A stretch of 64,000 nt of DNA from an uncultured Bifidobacterium sp. Lineage in GTDB: Bacteria; Actinomycetota; Actinomycetes; Actinomycetales; Bifidobacteriaceae. A program made the translations under genes and the position numbers. The notes below the pieces were generated by a model. That model had not been told where the DNA came from and searched no databases. It was given only the letters and a program-made list of their open reading frames with translations. Below are positions 57,536 through 64,000 of the stretch, one piece after another (within the stretch, counting starts at the first letter, position 1; the number at the start of each line of letters is the position of its first letter). The stretch lies in NCBI RefSeq assembly GCF_945269915.1, contig NZ_CALYOY010000001.1, positions 78,563-142,562 on the forward strand, read 5' to 3'.

Positions 57536-58381
57536 TCAGTTTCCTCTCCCTGTCTTGAACTCCACCGCTTCCTGAACCGTCAGGGGGATGGGATCGCACA
57601 GTCCAAGCTTGGTATTCCTGTCGATGAAGAACCGGGCGACCTGGGGCAGCTGACCACCATGGTCCATAACCTTGGGGTCCGTAAGCACATCGCGGATTGG
57701 TCCGCCCATCGCAACCCTGCCCTCTTCCAGGAGGAGGGCGTAATCACAGTATTCAGCTACCAGGTCGATCTTATGCTCGACCAGAACGATGGTCTTCCCC
57801 TGATTCTTCAGAAGCTTGATGATATTGAAGATGTCTTCAGTGCTTTGAGGATCGAGCTGTGATGTGGGCTCGTCCAGGATGACAATCTGTGGGTCGGTGA
57901 CCAGTACGGCAGCAATGGCAACCCGCTGACGCTGGCCTCCGGACAGCTCCAGAGGATTCTGATCGGCCATCTCCTGCAAATCCAGGAGCTCGATCATGGC
58001 ATCGACACGTCTGCCGATGTCCTCACGGGGAAGACCCAGATTTTCGAGTGCGTACCCTATCTCCTCACGGACATTGTCCTTGACACCAGACATCTGCGTG
58101 AAGGGGTTCTGGAAGGAGTAGCCAACGATTTGGGTCAGCTCGGCATCATCATACTCACTGACCGGCTTGTCATTTACCATCACCGAACCTGTAAGGGTCC
58201 CTTTATAGAACTGGGGGATGAATCCTCGGATGATGTTGCAGACTGTGGTCTTGCCGGAACCATTACCACCAATTAGGGCATATACTTCACCCTGCCCGAT
58301 ATGGAATGATATGTCATCAAGGGCATCCCCCGTGCCAAGGGGGTACCGATACGTGACATGCTCCAACGAAATCGCAACCAT
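57536..58381 (-). CDS. ECF transporter ATPase, first subunit
   Basis: 281 residues, with Walker A IGGNGSGKTTV, Q-loop SFQNPFTQMS, a canonical LSGGQRQRVAIA signature, Walker B IVILDEPTSQLDPQS and LVEHKIDLVAEY. Pairs with the second ATPase to form the asymmetric EcfA-A' dimer. Adjoins the EcfT gene with no gap. Confidence 0.92.
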   Translation of the reverse strand: MVAISLEHVTYRYPLGTGDALDDISFHIGQGEVYALIGGNGSGKTTVCNIIRGFIPQFYKGTLTGSVMVNDKPVSEYDDAELTQIVGYSFQNPFTQMSGVKDNVREEIGYALENLGLPREDIGRRVDAMIELLDLQEMADQNPLELSGGQRQRVAIAAVLVTDPQIVILDEPTSQLDPQSTEDIFNIIKLLKNQGKTIVLVEHKIDLVAEYCDYALLLEEGRVAMGGPIRDVLTDPKVMDHGGQLPQVARFFIDRNTKLGLCDPIPLTVQEAVEFKTGRGN

Positions 58382-59119
58382 TTAGAAAATCCTCCATACC
58401 AAGAAGGCGATGAACAGGATAAGGCAGAGCACTTGTATGCCCCAATCAATCGCATGCTTGTCGAGCCGGTAGAGTGATGTCTTCTTTGCAGAGGAAAGGA
58501 AGGCCCGTGACTGCAATGCCAGGGCGTGCTCTTCGGTCTGTTGAATCAGAGAGAAAATCAGGGGACCCAGCATGGGCACAAAAGTCTTTAGCCTGATCCA
58601 GACACCGCCCTCGGTTTCAATGCCGCGCGACTTTTGGGCATCCATGATGGTCTTGGCCTGATTCATGACCTGAGGAACCATCTGGATGGTCGACATGACT
58701 ACGAAGGTCGCCTTCTTGGGCCAGTTGGCCCGCTCCATGGCATAGACCATGTCCTTGGGCGTCGTCACCTGGAAATACCACATGATGGCCGAGGCGCTGG
58801 CCACTATTTTCGAGGTGATACCCAGGCTCTTCTCCAGACCGTTTTGGGAGAGGTAGATGAACCCCCAGATGGGCTGGCTATCCGGGTAACGGACGATGAA
58901 AACCTGCACCAGGAAAATCACCACCACAATCATGGCAATGGAAGAGATGAAAGCCTTGAAGAATTTCATCCCGGTCCCGCTGCAGAAACTCAGGAAAAGG
59001 AAAAACGGGAACATGGCATATTGCAGCCAGTGCCCTGGGGTGAATATGCTCACGATAATCGCCAAGAGGACGAAACAGAACTTAGAGGAGGGATACAACC
59101 TGCCGATGGCACTGTTCAT
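58382..59119 (-). CDS. ECF transporter transmembrane (T) component
   Basis: 245 residues with about five to six spans. It carries the EcfT coupling segment AKTIMDAQKSRGIE and the second LQSRAFLSSAKKTS, matching the A-R-G/S-R-A motifs that contact the ATPases. The ATG overlaps the S-component stop (ATGA). Confidence 0.9.
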   Translation of the reverse strand: MNSAIGRLYPSSKFCFVLLAIIVSIFTPGHWLQYAMFPFFLFLSFCSGTGMKFFKAFISSIAMIVVVIFLVQVFIVRYPDSQPIWGFIYLSQNGLEKSLGITSKIVASASAIMWYFQVTTPKDMVYAMERANWPKKATFVVMSTIQMVPQVMNQAKTIMDAQKSRGIETEGGVWIRLKTFVPMLGPLIFSLIQQTEEHALALQSRAFLSSAKKTSLYRLDKHAIDWGIQVLCLILFIAFLVWRIF

Positions 59120-59721
59120 GATGCAATCCTGCTCTTCCTGACGTAAGGCATACCGTAATTGAACTTGACCAGAAACCTGTCGGGCAGTTTCCGCAGTATA
59201 ATCCAGCTCACAGCAACGTCAACGGCCGTCGAGGCTATTGACGTGAAAATACTCGTCGAGAAGACCGACTTGATCAGGCTTGTTCCTGCCACCAGGAAGG
59301 CGGCTGTGATCAGATCGCTTCCGGCACCGGTAACACCGCCGAAAACGACCAGAGTCACCAGGGCCTTGACGATGGCCGCGAAGACACTGATCACCACGCA
59401 AGCAGCAACAGCACCGACGATGTTGGTGTACCACTTCCACCTGGAGAGTATCCCCGCCACAAACCCGGTGGCCATCGCTACCAAAGCATAGGGGAAGGCG
59501 ACGGGGTTGAGCATGCCATTGATCACATTCCCCATCAGTCCGGTGACCATCCCCACCCATGGTCCTCCAATCATAGAGACAAAGAGTGTACCGATCTGGT
59601 CAATGAAAATCGGAAACTTGAGGATGGATGACAGCTGGTAACCGACCACATTGACTGAAACGCCCACCGGGATGAGCAACAAGGCCAGCAGTGAAAAATC
59701 GTATCGCAAGCCACGTTTCAT
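59116..59721 (-). CDS. ECF transporter substrate-binding (S) component
   Basis: 201 residues with six spans. LKFPIFIDQIGTLFVSMIGGPWVGMVTGLMGNVI is characteristic of an ECF S-component group. The start at 59721 (MKRGLRYDF) has AAAGGACC upstream. The ligand is not directly readable; its operon with a nucleoside hydrolase suggests a nucleoside or nucleobase. Confidence 0.87.
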   Translation of the reverse strand: MKRGLRYDFSLLALLLIPVGVSVNVVGYQLSSILKFPIFIDQIGTLFVSMIGGPWVGMVTGLMGNVINGMLNPVAFPYALVAMATGFVAGILSRWKWYTNIVGAVAACVVISVFAAIVKALVTLVVFGGVTGAGSDLITAAFLVAGTSLIKSVFSTSIFTSIASTAVDVAVSWIILRKLPDRFLVKFNYGMPYVRKSRIAS

Positions 59722-59832
59722 TATGGGTCCTTTCTGTTCTGGACAATTCGACCTTGAACTCATCGAGCAGTGAACCACTTCCCTTTCAGGCATGGCAGAC
59801 AGTACATGAGCCCTGCCGTCTCCTATGCCGAA

Positions 59833-59873
59833 GCAAGGTTCCCACCACTCGGGATGAAAGGCGGAAACCTTGC
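59833..59873. repeat. 8-bp inverted repeat between the MFS gene and the ECF genes
   Basis: GCAAGGTT (59833-59840) and AACCTTGC (59866-59873) enclose 25 bases, in the 177-base gap between the MFS and S-component genes. It could be a processing or attenuation hairpin; no T-run follows on the minus strand, and it matches no riboswitch I know. Confidence 0.4.
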
Positions 59874-59898
59874 AAGACAGCTCTATCCGTAAGAGCGA

Positions 59899-61305
59899 CT
59901 AGGCCACCTGCTTATCTTCCTCCACGTCCCTGAAGACGAAGTAGTAGGACACCATACCGACGATGATGACCAGGGCGAAGATGAAACAGATATTGGAGTA
60001 GAGGAAGGAATTCTTCGAACTCCCCATGATCGGGATGATCTTTCTGGCCAGGCTGGTGCCCGACATGAGCACACCGGCGACTGCGATCATGGCCGTATTG
60101 ATGAGACGGTTCAGCAGGTTGTTAACTGCCATGCAGCGGCCGACCACATCATTGGGCAACGAATTCGGCAGAATCGAATTATAAGCCGGGTAGATGACCG
60201 TGTATCCGACACCGAAAAGAACCAGAGCAATCCACATGAAGATGATGTTCCCACCCAGGAAGAAGCCGAACACCAGCTGCGAGAGGAGGATGATGATGCA
60301 TCCCAGCTGGAATCCCTTCTTGGAGCCGATCTTGTTGGTGATGAATCCCGAAGACATACCCGACAAGAATGCGCAGATGTTGGCAGGCAGATACATCATG
60401 CCGACCGTGGCGCTACTCACGTCATAATTTGCTTTGATCAGGAAGGGGAAAACGAAGAAGAAGGACATCTGAACGCCGTAGACGATCGCACCCACCAGGG
60501 ATCCGGTGACAAGCTTGGGAATCTTGAAGAGGGTGATATCGATAATCGGGTTCTTGACCAGCCTGGAGCAGATGGCGTAGATGACGACCGAGGCGACGGC
60601 CGCCCCCCACCAGAGCCAAGTGTTCTTATTGATGGCCAGGAGAATCAGTGCAAAGGCAACAGAGAAGATGACCACGGATACCACGTTGATCCGTTCCGCC
60701 GGCTGCTTGCCGGTCTCCTTGGCCTTGTCGGGCAGATACTTACGCACTGCGGGAAGAGCAATCAACACAATGACCGGGACGATCATGGTCATCTGCCAGG
60801 AGAGGTACTTGCTGACCACGCCACCAAAGACGGCGCCCAAGGCCGCCGAGAGCTGGTACATTGCCGTGTTGAAGCCCAGATACTTGGCCTGCTTATCGGC
60901 TGAAAGGTACTTCCTTACGAATACGACGAAGCAGCCCGGGATAACGGCGGCGCCGGCAACCTGGACGGACCTGGCGGCGATAATCAGCCAGAAGTTGAAC
61001 TGCAAGGCCACCATCAGGATTGAACCAATGCCGAACATGGTCGTACCGATGGTAAAGAGCTTACGTGGCGACACGTCGTCGGAGAGGGTGGAGTAAATGG
61101 CTCCACCCACACCAAAGACCAGTGAGGCGATGGTGGTAAGCCAGCCGACCTGAGCGGGTGAAAGGGCGAAGGTCTTGGCGATATCGGGAGAGACAATCCC
61201 GAACATCTTATCGCTGAAGACCTGCATGAAGCAGATAAAGATCATGAAGGGCATCGCTTTGAGAATCAGCGACTCCTCGTTCAGTTCAGTGGTTTTCTCT
61301 GTCAT
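59899..61305 (-). CDS. Major facilitator superfamily transporter
   Basis: 468 residues with about 14 spans, in the drug:H+ antiporter DHA2/TetA(L)-like layout. FGVGGAIYSTLSDDVSPRKLF fits the loop 2-3 motif, and GAAVIPGCFVVFVRKYL with FNTAMYQLSAALGAVFGGVV fits motif C-like helix 5. The gene is between a nucleoside hydrolase and an ECF transporter, so it may carry nucleosides, bases or ribose instead of drugs; direction unknown. Confidence 0.88.
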   Translation of the reverse strand: MTEKTTELNEESLILKAMPFMIFICFMQVFSDKMFGIVSPDIAKTFALSPAQVGWLTTIASLVFGVGGAIYSTLSDDVSPRKLFTIGTTMFGIGSILMVALQFNFWLIIAARSVQVAGAAVIPGCFVVFVRKYLSADKQAKYLGFNTAMYQLSAALGAVFGGVVSKYLSWQMTMIVPVIVLIALPAVRKYLPDKAKETGKQPAERINVVSVVIFSVAFALILLAINKNTWLWWGAAVASVVIYAICSRLVKNPIIDITLFKIPKLVTGSLVGAIVYGVQMSFFFVFPFLIKANYDVSSATVGMMYLPANICAFLSGMSSGFITNKIGSKKGFQLGCIIILLSQLVFGFFLGGNIIFMWIALVLFGVGYTVIYPAYNSILPNSLPNDVVGRCMAVNNLLNRLINTAMIAVAGVLMSGTSLARKIIPIMGSSKNSFLYSNICFIFALVIIVGMVSYYFVFRDVEEDKQVA

Positions 61306-61322
61306 TCTCTCTGTCTTCTTTC

Positions 61323-62267
61323 TTACTGCAAGGCAGCGTTGAGGTGGCTATAGAAATCGGCCATGAACCGGTCAGCATCAACCGAGAGCGCAACCTTGGT
61401 CGTCGGCTTTTCGGCGATTTTGTCCAAGTTCTCCACCGTGTCCCCATCGGCCTCTCCGGAAGTGACGACGGTGATGTTCATGGGGATGGTCTTGACCAGA
61501 TCCGGATACATGGCTACACCAACTGCGAGCGGATCATGGAGGGCGCAACCGGCGAGATAGGGGTGGTGAACCCTGTATGCCTCCAGATAGAAGGCGACTG
61601 CCTTACTGAGGATCTCGGCGCTGGGGCTGTCATACCCCTGCCAGACTTTCAGCTCCTTGCCAGTCAAGAGAGTCTTCCTGGTCACATCCAGGCCGACCAT
61701 GGTGATCTCCACATCAGACTCGAAGCAGATCTTCGCCGCTTCAGGATCGACCATGACGTTGGCCTCAGAGTACAGATTGCAATTCCCTGGTGTGATGGCC
61801 GCTCCAGCCATGCTCACCATTGTGAATTGCGGTTCCGTCCCCTCCGGCAGACGCATAATGACCTTGGCCATATCGGTCATGGGTCCGGTGGTAATGATCT
61901 GCAGGTCAGCACCATACTTGTTGATGCTGTCGATAATGAATTCAACGGATTCCTCGGGCTTGGCGTCGCCACTGAGATCGGGGAGGTTCTGGTTGCCCAG
62001 TCCGTCCATGCCATGGAAGGTTCCGGAATACTCTCTGTCCCGTTCCAGAGGCTTTTCGGACCCCATGTAAACGGGGATCTGGTCGCCTTTGCCGAGACTG
62101 GCGACGATGTGCTTGGTGTTGGAAAAGGTCTGGGGAACGGTGGCCATGCCATAGGAAGCACAGATACCAATCAGGTTCAGATCTTCATGGGAGAGCGCGT
62201 AGCACAAGGCCAAAGCGTCATCCACACCTGTGTCGACACACAGAATCGTTTTTTTACTACTCGTCAT
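61323..62267 (-). CDS. Inosine-uridine-preferring nucleoside hydrolase family protein
   Basis: 314 residues. The calcium site is CVDTGVDDALAL, with the three family aspartates at the right spacing; ADLQIITTGPMTDMAKV and the C-terminal GCALHDPLAVGVAM supply the catalytic-type histidine and last aspartate. Such enzymes split nucleosides into ribose and base in the cytosol. GAGGATAATCA precedes the ATG. First gene of the operon with the MFS and ECF genes. Base specificity cannot be told. Confidence 0.93.
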   Translation of the reverse strand: MTSSKKTILCVDTGVDDALALCYALSHEDLNLIGICASYGMATVPQTFSNTKHIVASLGKGDQIPVYMGSEKPLERDREYSGTFHGMDGLGNQNLPDLSGDAKPEESVEFIIDSINKYGADLQIITTGPMTDMAKVIMRLPEGTEPQFTMVSMAGAAITPGNCNLYSEANVMVDPEAAKICFESDVEITMVGLDVTRKTLLTGKELKVWQGYDSPSAEILSKAVAFYLEAYRVHHPYLAGCALHDPLAVGVAMYPDLVKTIPMNITVVTSGEADGDTVENLDKIAEKPTTKVALSVDADRFMADFYSHLNAALQ

Positions 62268-62700
62268 TGATTATCCTCAACTTCCACTTTCCAGGTCATG
62301 CTCACCGTGCATATCTATGAACCGACGAAGATACGCCATGACCAAACCACTCTGATAGATAAACCCGAAGGCCCCCTACATACCGGATATTTCGCATAAT
62401 TGTGTCGGCGTCGTCACTCCTCTCGCGGTTCCAAGAACCGAAGTCATCATCTGACATATCGTCACTACAGTGTGCTGTAACGTTAAATCAGGTAACAGTT
62501 ATAAGATAAATCGTTAAAGCAGACTATGTCAAAACGGCGTGTCACCACTAATGGCCTGAGGAGAGCCCGAAACCGGATACCGCCAGAGTCTGGTATCGTC
62601 TGTACCGGAGTTACCCGGCCCGGACGCTCGAATCATGAAGCCTCAAAGTCTGTATGCCGGTATCGGTCCTTGGAATTGGGCACCTGGAATTACGGTCATG
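62268..62700. other. Control region of the nucleoside operon
   Basis: 62476-62532 contains the promoter and paired AACGTT sites described separately. From 62540 to 62700 no gene or repeat is supported. Confidence 0.5.
62476..62532 (-). promoter_or_regulatory. Promoter and paired AACG operators of the nucleoside operon
   Basis: On the minus strand TTGACA (62527-62532) and TATCTT (62503-62508) are 18 bases apart. Two similar sites, TTTAACGAT between the hexamers and TTTAACGTTA (palindrome TAACGTTA at 62478-62485) just past the predicted start, place a repressor to block transcription. The central CG fits LacI-type binding. Confidence 0.6.
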
Positions 62701-63810
62701 TCAGTGATGGACCTGATGCAGAGAGCCCCTGGGGATGAAGACCGTCGGTATCCTGACCATCCGACGATCCTCCACACGGTCCCCTCGAAGCGTTGCAGAT
62801 CCCGACTCGGATCCGGAATTATCCTTTTGAGCGTCACCCGTTGCATTTGCTGCTGAGTCCCTACCGGCATCGCCTCCAGTATCGCCGATCAAGTCGAGCA
62901 CTTCCTCGACACCACGGCGCCCCATCTCATCGGCCTGCTGGGATATGACCGAAATGCTGGGGGTCATAAGCCGGAAAGCGGCAATATCATCAAAGGAGAC
63001 CACGGAAATGTCGCTGCCGATGAGCAGGTTTCTCTCCTGCAGGATACCGACCATGCTGATGGCATCAGGCGAGTATCCGAACACGATGGCCGTCACACCC
63101 TGCCGAAGGAGATAATCGAGCCCCCGGGAATGCGATTCGTAATCGTTTGCGCAATCCACCACGGGAAAGGCGTCTGCATCAGGCAATCCAGACACCAGTG
63201 TCTTGAAGACGGTTTCGCGCTCCTGCAGGGTCGAGGAGCAGAGGGACGTATGAGAAACAAAGCCGATACGCCGATGTCCCAAGGAGATCAGAGCATCCAG
63301 AGCCTGTTGAATACCCTGGATGGGGTCAGACACTATGTAAGGAATGGAAGGAGTGCCTGGCACGCGACGGTCGACAAAAACCAAGGGGAGTTTCCGCTTC
63401 ACCATAGCGGTCATACCAGGAGAGTCGACCCCTTTCGGCACCACGATGGCCCCATCGATGCGCTGTCCAAGAATGTTGTGCAGGAAAGAATCCTGTCTGG
63501 CCAGGTCTTCACCGAAAGAACCGATCAGAGTGGCGTACCCGCGGCCATACAGTTCCTCCTCCATCGAAGCGACCATATCGGCGAAGTATGAGTTGCGCAG
63601 GTCGGGTACCAGAAGTCCGATGGCCTTGGCCTGGCCTGAACGTATGGCCCTCGCCCTGGAATCCGGGATATAACCCATTTTCTCAACAATACCGAGCACG
63701 GATTCTCTGGTCTTGGGGGAAAAACGACCCTTACCATGCAGAATCTGGGAGACTGTGGTGGCTGATACACCCGCCCGCTCGGCCACCTCGCGGATGGTCA
63801 CATATGACAT
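62701..63810 (-). CDS. LacI family transcriptional regulator of the nucleoside operon
   Basis: 369 residues. Helix-turn-helix and hinge: VTIREVAERAGVSATTVSQILHGKGRFSPKTRESV. Effector domain: LLVPDLRNSYFADMV, RRVPGTPSIPYIVSDP, GHRRIGFVSH, VVSFDDIAAFRLMTP. A Ser/Asp/Gly-rich insert of about 40 residues interrupts the end before FIPRGS. AGGAAAGGTGATGGA precedes the ATG. It is upstream of the nucleoside hydrolase operon on the same strand, so is its likely repressor. A palindrome TCTTAGCTAAGA sits at 63827-63838, next to its ribosome binding site, and may allow autoregulation. Confidence 0.9.
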   Translation of the reverse strand: MSYVTIREVAERAGVSATTVSQILHGKGRFSPKTRESVLGIVEKMGYIPDSRARAIRSGQAKAIGLLVPDLRNSYFADMVASMEEELYGRGYATLIGSFGEDLARQDSFLHNILGQRIDGAIVVPKGVDSPGMTAMVKRKLPLVFVDRRVPGTPSIPYIVSDPIQGIQQALDALISLGHRRIGFVSHTSLCSSTLQERETVFKTLVSGLPDADAFPVVDCANDYESHSRGLDYLLRQGVTAIVFGYSPDAISMVGILQERNLLIGSDISVVSFDDIAAFRLMTPSISVISQQADEMGRRGVEEVLDLIGDTGGDAGRDSAANATGDAQKDNSGSESGSATLRGDRVEDRRMVRIPTVFIPRGSLHQVHH

Positions 63811-63826
63811 TCCATCACCTTTCCTG

Positions 63827-63838
63827 TCTTAGCTAAGA
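63827..63838. promoter_or_regulatory. 12-bp perfect palindrome in front of the LacI gene
   Basis: TCTTAGCTAAGA lies just upstream of the ribosome binding site of the LacI gene; TTGACT occurs 16 bases further upstream. It could be an autoregulatory operator, although its centre is GC, not the usual CG. Confidence 0.4.
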
Positions 63839-63913
63839 ATAGCGAATGGAAAGTCAAGACAGTCAAAACTCATAACCTTATGATGCGGACTCATCAGATA
63901 AAACGGCAGAAAG

Positions 63914-63949
63914 CAAAAACTCCACAGCCGTGAAGACTGTAGAGTTTTC
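63914..63949 (-). terminator. Terminator after tRNA-Lys
   Basis: On the minus strand AAAACTCTACAG (63937-63948) pairs with CTGTGGAGTTTT (63916-63927), with one G-T pair and a nine-base loop. A further T extends the U-run. It lies just behind the tRNA 3' end. Confidence 0.85.
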
Positions 63950-63955
63950 AGCCTG

Positions 63956-64000
63956 TGCCCCCACGGGGGCTCGAACCCCGGACACGCTGATTAAGAGTCA
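63956..64000 (-). tRNA. tRNA-Lys (CTT), 5' part outside the window
   Basis: The minus strand shows the anticodon arm TGA-CTCTTAA-TCA with anticodon CTT, a five-base T stem CGGGG/CCCCG around TTCGAGC, the acceptor 3' strand TGGGGGC and discriminator A. CCA is not encoded. The D arm and acceptor 5' strand lie beyond 64000. Confidence 0.93.

Noticed and set aside
59722..59898. Possible TPP or purine riboswitch before the ECF genes
   Set aside because: Neither the CUGAGA/thi-box sequence nor the purine-switch core could be found; only an 8-bp inverted repeat is there.
42448..63830. Prophage or transposon as carrier of the accessory region
   Set aside because: No transposase, integrase, phage structural gene or terminal inverted repeat was found; the only tRNA lies at the edge of the window and is cut off.
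1..64000. CRISPR array or tandem repeat cluster
   Set aside because: No series of evenly spaced direct repeats and no cas-like gene was seen on either strand.

Overview
The window looks like a chromosomal segment of a high-GC actinobacterium, most likely a Bifidobacterium or close relative. This rests on the Rho with a long Arg/Asn-rich insertion, the DUF2469 protein, the gatCAB operon, a GlnR-like orphan regulator, a GluQ-type synthetase and the codon style. I cannot fix the species from sequence alone. There is no transposase, integrase, phage gene or CRISPR array in view.

Layout. Positions 1-3.4 kb hold an ABC-2 exporter (ATPase plus the first codons of its permease) divergent from a NarL-type two-component system. 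3.5-7.5 kb is one very large sortase-anchored surface protein. 7.7-30 kb is mostly housekeeping: inorganic pyrophosphatase, a DUF3290/DUF421 membrane pair, MntP, a GlnR-like regulator, endonuclease III, an oligopeptide-type binding protein, valyl-tRNA synthetase, chorismate mutase, Rho, a TetR regulator, a UDP-galactopyranose-mutase-like flavoprotein, DUF2469, a GNAT enzyme, gatCAB and a second ABC-2 exporter. 30-42.5 kb carries a SpoU methyltransferase, a degenerate phosphoribosyltransferase, RmuC, a P-type-ATPase-like protein that has lost all its catalytic motifs, ClpB with an HspR (HAIR) operator, a FAH-family enzyme, a YggS-type PLP protein, GluQ and an amidohydrolase.

42.7-63.8 kb is an accessory region of transport cassettes, almost all on the minus strand: a TetR/PH-domain pair, an ascorbate-type PTS with a GntR regulator, a LacI-controlled AfuABC/FbpABC-like ABC transporter translationally coupled to a 2H phosphoesterase, and a LacI-controlled nucleoside module (nucleoside hydrolase, MFS transporter, complete ECF transporter). 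The ABC/2H cassette lies between two decayed paralogues of genes found intact at 40-42.4 kb: a gluQ copy with stops and frameshifts, fused in frame to the 3' end of a GH78 rhamnosidase gene, and an amidohydrolase copy with three single-base indels. The window ends in a partial tRNA-Lys(CTT).

The most interesting items are the ABC transporter plus 2H phosphoesterase cassette, which I propose imports and cleaves a phosphodiester or cyclic phosphate; the full-length pseudo-P-type ATPase; and the duplicated, decayed gluQ/amidohydrolase pair with its rhamnosidase chimera. Functions are assigned by motif recognition only; no database search was run.
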